From positions 1-54,117 of the IMG/VR virus record IMGVR_UViG_3300003322_000405: a stretch of DNA of 54,117 nt; one strand, given 5' to 3'. The stretch's first letter is position 1. Every line of letters begins with the position of its first letter. Both the position numbers and the translations under genes were made by a program. The notes below the pieces were generated by a model that had not been told where the DNA came from, ran no database searches, and saw nothing but the letters and a program-made list of their open reading frames with translations. Positions 24,184-29,852 of the stretch are shown one piece after another. The stretch comes from a virus.

Positions 24184-24703
24184 TTATTTTCCCCAACAGG
24201 TTTCGCATGCTGACCGGTCCACCAATCGTCGGACGATCGAAGGAAAATCCCGGCAATGCTTCGCGGACCTCATCCGACTCGCTCATCTGCTCGTAAACTT
24301 CGCTGAAACGCCGCTCCAAAAACACGGTCTTGCTCGGATCAGACATTGCGACCGCATTCAGGCCACCGATCGCATTGAGTGCCCTGTTGGCTAGGTCCGA
24401 AAGTCCTCGCACGTGTCCGTTCATGAAGTTCGGAGAATCGTGGCGCGCGTGATCCAATACATCGATCCAGACTTCCGCAGCGGTTGTTCGGCCGGCCTTG
24501 CGCAGGTTGTTGAACGACACCGGTCGCGGCATGAACTCCTCGGTTTTCATCAACTGCGCGGCCGCCGCCTCAAACTCCGTCAGGTCCCATTCCGCCAACG
24601 CCAACCAGTAGGCATCGAGCAGCGGCCCGCTGAGTTCGCGTTGATACAACTCCGCCATACCGGTCATCACGGCACGGAAGCGGGCGAAGTCACTGGCCTG
24701 CAT
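24161..24703 (-). CDS. Helicase-loader-like replication protein (P-like), 180 aa
   Basis: The N-terminal half (FRAVMTGMAELYQRELSGPL; LLDAYWLALAEWDLTEFEAA; LMKTEEFMPRPVSFNNLRKA) matches the general pattern of phage P-like / DUF6475-type proteins encoded after an O-like initiator, where they recruit the host DnaB helicase. GGAG precedes ATG 24703, and the gene overlaps the O-like gene by 14 bases. No ATPase motif is seen, so a non-AAA loader is inferred. Confidence 0.6.
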   Translation of the reverse strand: MQASDFARFRAVMTGMAELYQRELSGPLLDAYWLALAEWDLTEFEAAAAQLMKTEEFMPRPVSFNNLRKAGRTTAAEVWIDVLDHARHDSPNFMNGHVRGLSDLANRALNAIGGLNAVAMSDPSKTVFLERRFSEVYEQMSESDEVREALPGFSFDRPTIGGPVSMRNLLGKINGGPGKS

Positions 24704-25571
24704 TTCGGATCTCCGGGGGTTTCCAATCGGCGATGGCCTGAACGTTCTGGCGGGTCTTGGCGCTGAGGTCGATCCGCGGGGGCTCGGCGTAGAGCTTCAA
24801 TCCGGCGTCGATGTGCTTCGAGTCACGCAGGAGCAGCTCGAGGTCGTCGTAGACCGTGGCCCGATCGTTCTGGCCCATGTGGTGCGGCGAGTTGCGGTAC
24901 CCCGAGATGGCTTGGTACAGCGCCGCCTCGGGGTAGTGCTCCAACGCTCGCTGAACGATCTTCCAGCGCTTCGCATCGAGCTGAGCGTGCGGGTGGCGAT
25001 GAACCGTACGCCAGTGCTCGAACACGCGAATGACATCGTCAGGCGGTTTCGCGAGAACGGTCGAGCGTTCGGGCTCGACAGGTTCCGTAGGAACCTTCTT
25101 ATCTGGTCTAGTCTGGTCTTGGTCTGGTCTGGTCTGGTCTGGTAACGCATCAGCGTTACACGCACGTTTCTTGCTGACACGCTCAACAGTTACACTCTCA
25201 CGATGGCGTGCAACGCGCTTCTGAGTGAGTGCTTTTTTCTTAGCCTCGGTGCCGTTATGTTCCAGAAAACCCGGAAGTTTTACGTGCTCCGCGTCGATGA
25301 CCTGAAGCCAGTCATCTGGGAGCAGGCTGCAGAAACCTTGGAGCCCGACGATCTCGTCTATGTCGTCTATCCCGAGGTCAAGAAGGTCACCCTCACGGAC
25401 GTGAGTATCGGCGTAACACCAGAGCTGCGTGAGGCAGCCTAGTACCAGCGTAACGTGCATCTGATTCGTGAAACGCTCATGCGTTACACCAGCGTTACCG
25501 AGTTGCCGAGCGATGCGAATGACCCGCGGATCGTCACGCAGGGATTTCTCGAACTTGATCCAGCCGCTCAT
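24690..25571 (-). CDS. Replication initiator (O-like), 293 aa
   Basis: The N-terminal part (GWIKFEKSLRDDPRVIRIAR; LGCLTQLWCYADTHVREGDL; LGIDDIDEIVGLQGFCSLLP) is the winged-helix type opening of many phage replication initiators. A hydrophilic linker with a PDQTRPDQDQTRPDKK repeat follows, then a C-terminal domain (VFEHWRTVHRHPHAQLDAKR). ATG 25571 overlaps the stop of the zinc-ribbon gene (ATGA). The linker DNA is a TGGTC-type repeat next to an inverted repeat, a candidate origin inside the gene, as in lambda O. Confidence 0.7.
   Translation of the reverse strand: MSGWIKFEKSLRDDPRVIRIARQLGNAGVTHERFTNQMHVTLVLGCLTQLWCYADTHVREGDLLDLGIDDIDEIVGLQGFCSLLPDDWLQVIDAEHVKLPGFLEHNGTEAKKKALTQKRVARHRESVTVERVSKKRACNADALPDQTRPDQDQTRPDKKVPTEPVEPERSTVLAKPPDDVIRVFEHWRTVHRHPHAQLDAKRWKIVQRALEHYPEAALYQAISGYRNSPHHMGQNDRATVYDDLELLLRDSKHIDAGLKLYAEPPRIDLSAKTRQNVQAIADWKPPEIRNAGQ
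25081..25145. repeat. Candidate replication origin: inverted repeat plus TGGTC repeats
   Basis: GGTTCCGTAGGAACC (25081-25095) is a perfect 6-bp inverted repeat. From about 25103 to 25143 the pentamer TCTGG is repeated, with the last four or five copies in direct tandem. It lies in the linker of the O-like gene. Iterons inside the initiator gene are known for lambdoid origins; the role here is inferred. Confidence 0.45.
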
Positions 25572-25711
25572 GGGGCTCGCCTCGAAATAGATGCGAACCC
25601 TTGGATGCGCTGGTAAATGACTGCCCACCGGACGCATTCCGGACAGAGGCCGCCGCAGGCATAGGTTTCGCGGAAGTGGGAACCGCACTTTGCGCAGTTC
25701 AGGATGGTCAT
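25568..25711 (-). CDS. Zinc-ribbon protein, 47 aa
   Basis: MTILNCAKCGSHFRETYACG then GLCPECVRW: two CxxC pairs (CAKC and CPEC) make a clear four-cysteine zinc ribbon. The TGA overlaps the initiator start (ATGA), supporting a real small gene of the replication unit. It may assist the initiator or contact nucleic acid; specific function unknown. Confidence 0.65.
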   Translation of the reverse strand: MTILNCAKCGSHFRETYACGGLCPECVRWAVIYQRIQGFASISRRAP

Positions 25712-25717
25712 GAAAAT

Positions 25718-25749
25718 GCGGCCGGCTCAGGAATACTGATACCGGCCGC
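25718..25749. repeat. Inverted repeat upstream of the zinc-ribbon gene
   Basis: GCGGCCGG (25718-25725) pairs with CCGGCCGC (25742-25749) across a 16-base loop. It lies at the start of the leftward replication block, between the zinc-ribbon gene and the plus-strand membrane genes. No T-tract on either side. It may shape the leader RNA. Confidence 0.5.
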
Positions 25750-25802
25750 CAGGAACGCGCGCCCAACGGGACTTGGTGCGTCGCGGTGCTCGGGCAAGAA
25801 AC

Positions 25803-25830
25803 TTGCTTGGCGGAGGGGTTGCGTTATGCT
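25803..25830 (+). promoter_or_regulatory. Predicted promoter for the two small membrane genes
   Basis: TTGCTT (25803-25808), a 16-base spacer and TATGCT (25825-25830) on the plus strand, followed 31 bases later by the ATG at 25861. A good sigma-70 match. It would transcribe against the leftward replication unit. Confidence 0.5.
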
Positions 25831-25860
25831 CGTACAGTCAGAACAAAAAAAAGGGACTGT

Positions 25861-26028
25861 ATGAAGGACACCTTGCTCGCTGGACTTTGGTGGATGCTCG
25901 GTGCGCCGACGCTGGCTTACATCGTCATCCTGGCGGTGTTCCATGTTCCTCGCGAGGAGTACGTCATTGTCCTGAGCGTGCTGGAAGGAATCGGATTTCT
26001 GATATTCGCGATCCGAGCGAGTCGATAA
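25861..26028 (+). CDS. Small membrane protein of the immunity region, 55 aa
   Basis: Two hydrophobic segments (about 5-28, LLAGLWWMLGAPTLAYIVIL, and about 34-51, YVIVLSVLEGIGFLIFAI) with a charged turn FHVPREE. ATG at 25861 with AAGGGA upstream; the stop directly abuts the next gene. It is on the plus strand among minus-strand replication genes, with its own predicted promoter, so it may be made in the lysogen. Superinfection exclusion or a toxin-like role is a guess; no family recognised. Confidence 0.55.
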   Translation: MKDTLLAGLWWMLGAPTLAYIVILAVFHVPREEYVIVLSVLEGIGFLIFAIRASR

Positions 26029-26211
26029 ATGACCAGATGGCGCGCAACGACTGCCCTGGCTGCGTCCTTCGGAGTACTGGCGTTCGGCGTCTGGCCGTTC
26101 GTGGAATGCCACATTGGCGGACACACCTGCTATCAGGCTGACGTCGCTCATGCTCTGTTGGCAGGTTTCGGTGTGATGACGTTTACGTTCGCAGCATGGC
26201 TGCGCCGATAG
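26029..26211 (+). CDS. Second small membrane protein of the immunity region, 60 aa
   Basis: Two predicted membrane spans (about 7-25, TTALAASFGVLAFGVWPFV, and about 39-58, VAHALLAGFGVMTFTFAAWL). They are joined by CHIGGHTC, whose two Cys and two His could form a disulphide or bind a metal. The ATG directly follows the TAA of the previous gene, so the pair is translated together. Function unknown; the pairing suggests a two-part membrane system. Confidence 0.55.
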   Translation: MTRWRATTALAASFGVLAFGVWPFVECHIGGHTCYQADVAHALLAGFGVMTFTFAAWLRR

Positions 26212-26291
26212 ATTCGCTAAATACTCGATTGAGTTATGTTGGATCTCGCTATACAGACACGTGCTTTGCGTCACACTGTGCATAACAAGAA

Positions 26292-26507
26292 CTAATTGAC
26301 CGCAGCGCGCCGGGGCTGACGCTTCGACTGCTCGCGGAAGTAACCAGCGAGCTTTTCGATATGACTGACCCCTGGGTCGGCGATCTCCCCGCTAGCGATC
26401 TTCTGAATCGTGCGATTTGACACCCCAGTAGCCTCCGCTATTAGCGGCCAGGTGCCTTTAGACGCCGCGAGCTCCGCCACGACGAAAGCGTGTAACGATT
26501 GTTCCAT
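26292..26507 (-). CDS. Cro-like HTH regulator, 71 aa
   Basis: A small DNA-binding protein with HTH at about residues 20-40 (WPLIAEATGVSNRTIQKIAS), followed by HIEKLAGYF. Divergent from the repressor-like gene at 26584, with a perfect palindromic operator between them. First gene of the leftward unit. The start chosen is ATG 26507, because an upstream alternative at 26528 would lie in the operator. A Cro- or CII-like switch role is inferred from position and size. Confidence 0.75.
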   Translation of the reverse strand: MEQSLHAFVVAELAASKGTWPLIAEATGVSNRTIQKIASGEIADPGVSHIEKLAGYFREQSKRQPRRAAVN

Positions 26508-26520
26508 GGACGCTGAAGAT

Positions 26521-26538
26521 ATACCCAACGTTGGGTAT
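26521..26538. promoter_or_regulatory. Operator O1, perfect 18-bp palindrome between divergent regulators
   Basis: ATACCCAACGTTGGGTAT is a perfect palindrome 13 bases upstream of the Cro-like start and 45 bases upstream of the repressor-like start. Two close matches occur at 27787-27804 and 27808-27825. Repetition in the two control regions identifies it as the immunity operator. Confidence 0.85.
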
Positions 26539-26551
26539 TTTCCACCCAGCT

Positions 26552-26582
26552 ATGAAAGAAATTGCCTCCTAGGCTTGGAGGC
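26552..26582 (+). promoter_or_regulatory. Repressor leader: hairpin covering the ribosome site, with a six-codon upstream frame
   Basis: GCCTCC (26564-26569) can pair with GGAGGC (26577-26582), which contains the ribosome site of the repressor-like gene (ATG 26584). A tiny frame, ATG at 26552 to TAG at 26572 (MKEIAS), runs through the left arm. Translation of it could open or close the hairpin. No clear ribosome site is seen for the tiny frame. Confidence 0.4.
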
Positions 26583-26583
26583 T

Positions 26584-26943
26584 ATGACAAAGAAGGAAGG
26601 CAAGAGGGGTACGCGGCCACCGAGCAGCGCTGCGATGCGGCTGCGGAGACTTTTGGCCGCCAACCTGCGTGCAATGCTGGATATCAAGTACCCCTTGGCA
26701 CGCTTTTCAGGGAAGGCCGAGCAGGAACAGGCATTTGCGAAAGATGCCGGAGTTTCCTGGTCTACCGTCCAGCGAGCACTGGATCCTGAGAACGGCAAAA
26801 CGATCGACATTCTGGCTGATCTGGCTGCCGGTCTTGAGATTCCAGCGGTCGAGTTGCTTTCTCGAGATGTGCGTACACCTGGAGACGATCTCCCTTTCCC
26901 AACGGCCGACAACAGGGAGGATGGCCGGAGGAAAGCGAGCTGA
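26584..26943 (+). CDS. XRE-type repressor-like HTH protein, 119 aa
   Basis: HTH near residues 47-66 (EQAFAKDAGVSWSTVQRALD), followed by ADLAAGLEIPAVELLS. Unlike lambda CI or LexA-type repressors there is no peptidase domain with Ser/Lys catalytic residues, so induction would need another route. It is divergent from the Cro-like gene across operator O1 and is probably the lysogeny repressor. The frame is open further upstream but would cover the operator. GGAGG lies very close (2 bases) to the ATG and in a hairpin. Confidence 0.7.
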   Translation: MTKKEGKRGTRPPSSAAMRLRRLLAANLRAMLDIKYPLARFSGKAEQEQAFAKDAGVSWSTVQRALDPENGKTIDILADLAAGLEIPAVELLSRDVRTPGDDLPFPTADNREDGRRKAS

Positions 26944-27035
26944 AAGGACCGGCGATTCTCAACCTACTTGAAACGCAGGTGCACAAAAAAGAGAAAATCG
27001 CTAAATCGCGCAGCGACATTTCCGAAGAATTCTAG
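26940..27035 (+). CDS. Possible 31-aa peptide with CTG start
   Basis: CTG at 26940 overlaps the repressor stop (CTGA) and is preceded by GGAGGAAA at ideal spacing. The peptide is KGPAILNLLETQVHKKEKIA plus KSRSDISEEF, helical and charged. It fills the gap before the next gene. CTG starts are rare, so it stays tentative. Confidence 0.25.
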   Translation: MKGPAILNLLETQVHKKEKIAKSRSDISEEF

Positions 27036-27052
27036 GGACTTGAGGAGCCCGA

Positions 27053-27412
27053 ATGGAATCCGAACTGCGTATAGAATACGTCGAAGCAAAAGAATGTCGC
27101 ACCATCGGGGCAAGTGGATTTGTCCTGACTGCTAATGCTCCTCAACCTGAAATGCTCCAACTTACGGCATTTGCGGATCTCGCTCGACTTGAGGGTGAAG
27201 TCATAGCAAAGCGTGGAGAAGAAGATGGGAAGGCCATCTACGAAGTTACTTCAGCGGCCCAAAGCGTGCCCTATCGGGAAATGCAGGTTCGAATTCTCGT
27301 CACCAAGAACACCCTACGTGCTTTGAGCGATTTGATCAATAACACACTGAAAAAAATGGATTCGGAACCATCGGAGAACCCAGGTGGCGACAAAGGTTCA
27401 GGGCACGAGTAA
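27053..27412 (+). CDS. Hypothetical protein of the repressor operon, 119 aa
   Basis: AGGAG precedes ATG 27053. The protein has an alpha/beta body (SELRIEYVEAKECRTIGASG; YREMQVRILVTKNTLRALSD) and a polar tail overlapping the next gene by 29 bases. It is cotranscribed with the repressor-like gene and stopped by the terminator at 27729, so it is likely made in the lysogen. Function unknown; an immunity or exclusion role is possible from context only. Confidence 0.6.
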   Translation: MESELRIEYVEAKECRTIGASGFVLTANAPQPEMLQLTAFADLARLEGEVIAKRGEEDGKAIYEVTSAAQSVPYREMQVRILVTKNTLRALSDLINNTLKKMDSEPSENPGGDKGSGHE

Positions 27413-27695
27413 CATACGAACGCTGTATTCAACGGTAGCAGCTACCTCGAAAGGACCCTTTTCTGGCGGTCCGTTAGGTTCAACAAGCGGCGGAGACGGA
27501 GGCGGCGTGGAAGTACGCATCGCAAAACTCGAAGCTCATGTTGAGCATATTCAATCCGATATAGCCGAGATCAAAGCAGACACATCCGGTATCAGAAAGG
27601 ATCTTCGCGAAGACTTTCGCATCCTGTTTGGTTGCCTGATTTTCGTGGCGCTAGGCTTGACGGCCATCATGGCGCATGGATTTCACTGGCTATAA
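27384..27695 (+). CDS. Coiled-coil membrane-anchored protein, 103 aa
   Basis: Gly/Ser-rich N-terminus, a heptad coiled coil (VEVRIAKLEAHVEHIQSDIA, EIKADTSGIRKDL) and a single C-terminal membrane span (ILFGCLIFVALGLTAIMAHG). This XhlA-like layout is found in holin-associated and prophage membrane proteins. GTG start at 27384. Last gene of the repressor transcript, so a lysogenic function such as superinfection exclusion is plausible but unproven. Confidence 0.6.
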   Translation: MATKVQGTSNIRTLYSTVAATSKGPFSGGPLGSTSGGDGGGVEVRIAKLEAHVEHIQSDIAEIKADTSGIRKDLREDFRILFGCLIFVALGLTAIMAHGFHWL

Positions 27696-27728
27696 CTAAA
27701 ACCGATAATTTCGCATCTCCGCAACGAA

Positions 27729-27762
27729 GGCGAGGCTCGAGAGGGTCTCGCCGTTTTGCTTT
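27729..27762 (+). terminator. Rho-independent terminator of the repressor operon
   Basis: GGCGAG (27729-27734) pairs with CTCGCC (27747-27752), followed by GTTTTGCTTT. It ends the repressor transcript just before the operator-controlled rightward promoter. Confidence 0.75.
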
Positions 27763-27786
27763 GCGAGCCTAACTGATCCAGAAAAA

Positions 27787-27804
27787 ATACCCAACATTGG
27801 GTTG
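27787..27804. promoter_or_regulatory. Operator O2 of the rightward early promoter
   Basis: ATACCCAACATTGGGTTG matches O1 at 15 of 18 positions. It overlaps the first bases of the -35 box at 27802. Confidence 0.8.
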
Positions 27805-27830
27805 ACAGTACCCAGTTCTGGGTATATCGT
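27802..27830 (+). promoter_or_regulatory. Rightward early promoter
   Basis: A consensus TTGACA (27802-27807) sits exactly between operators O2 and O3. The -10 region is TATATC (27823-27828, 15-base spacing) or TATCGT (27825-27830, 17-base spacing). It drives the recombination-integration unit beginning at 27862 and should be blocked by repressor bound at O2/O3. Confidence 0.75.
27808..27825. promoter_or_regulatory. Operator O3 of the rightward early promoter
   Basis: GTACCCAGTTCTGGGTAT keeps both TACCCA/TGGGTA half-sites of O1 with a different centre. It covers the spacer between -35 and -10. Confidence 0.8.
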
Positions 27831-27861
27831 CCCTCCATCGAATACGAGATGGAGCCGACCG

Positions 27862-28104
27862 ATGAAGCTGGCCATGTTCCACAACCCGAACTCCGACAAG
27901 CCCTATGTCGGGGACGAACTCACCGAGAAGTACTGCCACGAAATGGTCCGCACCACGGAGTGGGTGGATGTGGACTTCCCGGCTCTGTCGGACGAGTCGC
28001 GGCGTGTGCAGCTCGAACGCATCAAGAAAGCCCGTGCGGAAACCAAGCGGCTGTATGAAACCGCGATCTCGCGTATCGATCAACAGGCTGCGGCGCTGTC
28101 ATGA
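27862..28104 (+). CDS. Hypothetical early protein, 80 aa
   Basis: First gene of the rightward unit. Charged, largely helical (KYCHEMVRTTEWVDVDFPAL; ESRRVQLERIKKARAETKRL). The ATG at 27862 is chosen because upstream starts would lie in the operator. Its position is that of N-like or Kil-like early genes, but it resembles neither clearly. Confidence 0.65.
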   Translation: MKLAMFHNPNSDKPYVGDELTEKYCHEMVRTTEWVDVDFPALSDESRRVQLERIKKARAETKRLYETAISRIDQQAAALS

Positions 28105-28292
28105 GCATCGCTCACTTCGCGACGGATGCGTGTACGTGGCTGCTCTCGGTGTTCTGGGTGATCGGCTTCCTGGCTCGCGGCCCGAAGTACCGCGCGCGCA
28201 ATCGCCGTCTGCCCAAGCCTTCACCGCTATGTGAGCGCACGGGTCAGTTTGAAATCAACATGGGCGCACTGGGTCGGCGCCAAGCGGAATAG
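28101..28292 (+). CDS. Small protein with one membrane segment, 63 aa
   Basis: N-terminal hydrophobic stretch (HFATDACTWLLSVFWVIGFL) and a basic tail (GPKYRARNRRLPKP). ATGA overlap with the upstream gene. Function unknown. Confidence 0.55.
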   Translation: MSIAHFATDACTWLLSVFWVIGFLARGPKYRARNRRLPKPSPLCERTGQFEINMGALGRRQAE

Positions 28293-28294
28293 GC

Positions 28295-28483
28295 ATGGAC
28301 ACCCACGCGAAACCGGCTGCGATCTGTGTGTTGTGTAAGTGCTCTCTCGATACGCACGCGCCGCATGCGATCGTCAAACACGACTACGCCCACTTGGATT
28401 GCGCGGACGTGTACGACAGCCTGGATATGGGCGGGATGGATTTGCCGCCGTTTGAACCAGAATTTGAAGAGGTTGAAGCATGA
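28295..28483 (+). CDS. Small zinc-finger-like protein, 62 aa
   Basis: ICVLCKCSLDTHAPHAIVKH followed by DYAHLDCADVYDS: a CxxC pair plus His/Cys spaced like a treble-clef zinc finger, with an acidic C-terminus (DLPPFEPEFEEVEA). It lies just before the annealase gene and overlaps it by 4 bases. Function unknown. Confidence 0.6.
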   Translation: MDTHAKPAAICVLCKCSLDTHAPHAIVKHDYAHLDCADVYDSLDMGGMDLPPFEPEFEEVEA

Positions 28484-29214
28484 ACGCCGTAATTGAACAA
28501 CACAACGAAGTGACCGTGACGCCCATGCAGATGTTGCAGCACGCAATGTCGCAGGGGGCGGATCTGGATCGACTCCAGCAGTTGATGGATCTGCAGGAGC
28601 GCTGGGAGAAGAACCAGGCGCGCAAGGCGTTTGTGGCTGCGATGGCGGCGTTCAAGGCCGAGCCGAATGAGATCCTAAAGACCAAGCAGGTGAATATCCC
28701 GGGCGGCGCGAAGTTCGCTCATGCGACGCTGGCCAATGTCTGCGACGGCGTCGTTGCCAACCTCAGCAAGCACGGTCTGTCGCACAAGTGGGAACTGTCC
28801 CAGGACGATAAGGGCATGATTTCCGTGACCTGCGTCCTGACTCACGAGGATGGCCACAGCGAGCAGGTGAAGTTGAGCGCGGGCGCCGATGACTCTGGCA
28901 AGAAGAACAGCATTCAGCAGATCGCCTCCACGATCACCTACCTTGAGCGGTACACGCTCATGGCTGCCTGTGGGCTCTCTGCGAAGGATCAGGATGACGA
29001 TGGCCGCGGAGCTGCCCCAAAGCCCCCGGAGCCGAAGCCGGAAGGATACGAGGCCTGGCACGCGGATATGAGCGCCTTAGCCGAGGAAGGCAGTGAAAAG
29101 CTGGCCGCGGCCTGGGGAAAATCTGAAGGCGCTTTCCGGCGTTACGTCGTCAAATTCGATGAGCAGTGGTGGAACGAGACGAAGACCAAGGCCAAGAAGG
29201 CAGACCCGTCATGA
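28480..29214 (+). CDS. erf: ERF-family single-strand annealing protein, 244 aa
   Basis: Pairs single-stranded DNA during phage recombination. The core at about 45-175 (RKAFVAAMAAFKAEPNEILK; AKFAHATLANVCDGVVANLS; SIQQIASTITYLERYTLMAA) holds the ERF signature including the conserved TYxxRY-type segment and the acidic DQDDDG end. The C-terminal region is a Pro-rich linker plus a small helical tail. Paired with the YqaJ exonuclease immediately downstream (ATGA overlap), forming a Red-like system. Confidence 0.9.
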   Translation: MNAVIEQHNEVTVTPMQMLQHAMSQGADLDRLQQLMDLQERWEKNQARKAFVAAMAAFKAEPNEILKTKQVNIPGGAKFAHATLANVCDGVVANLSKHGLSHKWELSQDDKGMISVTCVLTHEDGHSEQVKLSAGADDSGKKNSIQQIASTITYLERYTLMAACGLSAKDQDDDGRGAAPKPPEPKPEGYEAWHADMSALAEEGSEKLAAAWGKSEGAFRRYVVKFDEQWWNETKTKAKKADPS

Positions 29215-29852
29215 GTTTCACTGTCATCGATTGCGAACAGCGATCTGAAATGTGGATTTCCGCGCGGGTTGGAAAGCTCACTGGTTCTTGTGCATCGGCG
29301 ATGATGACAACAGTCCAGAAAGGCGAAGCGGCAGCACGTCGCGACTTGCGAGTGAGATTAGCATTGGAGCGGATCACCGGTGTCTCCCAGGAAGAAGACT
29401 TTTACGCGAAGGCCGTGGAGCACGGGGAAAATGCGGAGCCTGCGGCGCTCGGACTATACGAGGCCGAGACCGGGCATGTCATAGAGCGTGTCGGATTCCT
29501 CTTGGCAGATAGCCTTCCGGCTGGCTGCTCACTCGATGCATTCGTGGCCAACAGACACGGAATTGTTGAGGCCAAATGTCCGAAGTCTGCTACGCACTTG
29601 AGCTATCTGCGAACTCGACAGATTCCGACTGCGTATCGCTGGCAATGCATTCACAACTTATGGATTAGCGGCGCCGAGTGGTGCGACTTCATCAGCTTCG
29701 ACGATAGATTTCCGGACGATTTGCAATACCTATGCGTGCGCCTGGAGCGCAACGAGTCCGAGATCAAATCATATGCCGAGGCTGCCGCACGGTTTCTGGC
29801 CGAGGTGGCCATCGAAGTTGCTGATATCAACAAAATGAGGAAGGCAGCGTGA
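29211..29852 (+). CDS. YqaJ-family exonuclease, 213 aa
   Basis: It would resect double-stranded ends for the ERF annealase. CEQRSEMWISARVGKLTGSC is the typical YqaJ opening (glutamine/arginine and G-x-L-T-GS). The active-site Asp lies in CSLDAFVANRHGIVEAKCPK, with Glu-x-Lys (EAKCP) following. The start at 29211 overlaps the annealase stop (ATGA). Lambda Exo is 226 aa, so the size fits. Confidence 0.85.
   Translation: MSFTVIDCEQRSEMWISARVGKLTGSCASAMMTTVQKGEAAARRDLRVRLALERITGVSQEEDFYAKAVEHGENAEPAALGLYEAETGHVIERVGFLLADSLPAGCSLDAFVANRHGIVEAKCPKSATHLSYLRTRQIPTAYRWQCIHNLWISGAEWCDFISFDDRFPDDLQYLCVRLERNESEIKSYAEAAARFLAEVAIEVADINKMRKAA

Noticed and set aside
25708-26283. Minus-strand open frame of 191 codons across the immunity membrane genes
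   Set aside because: Composition is poor (Ser/Arg/His-rich, no hydrophobic core). The plus-strand pair has a promoter, a ribosome site and clear membrane segments, and the minus-strand zinc-ribbon gene uses a different frame.
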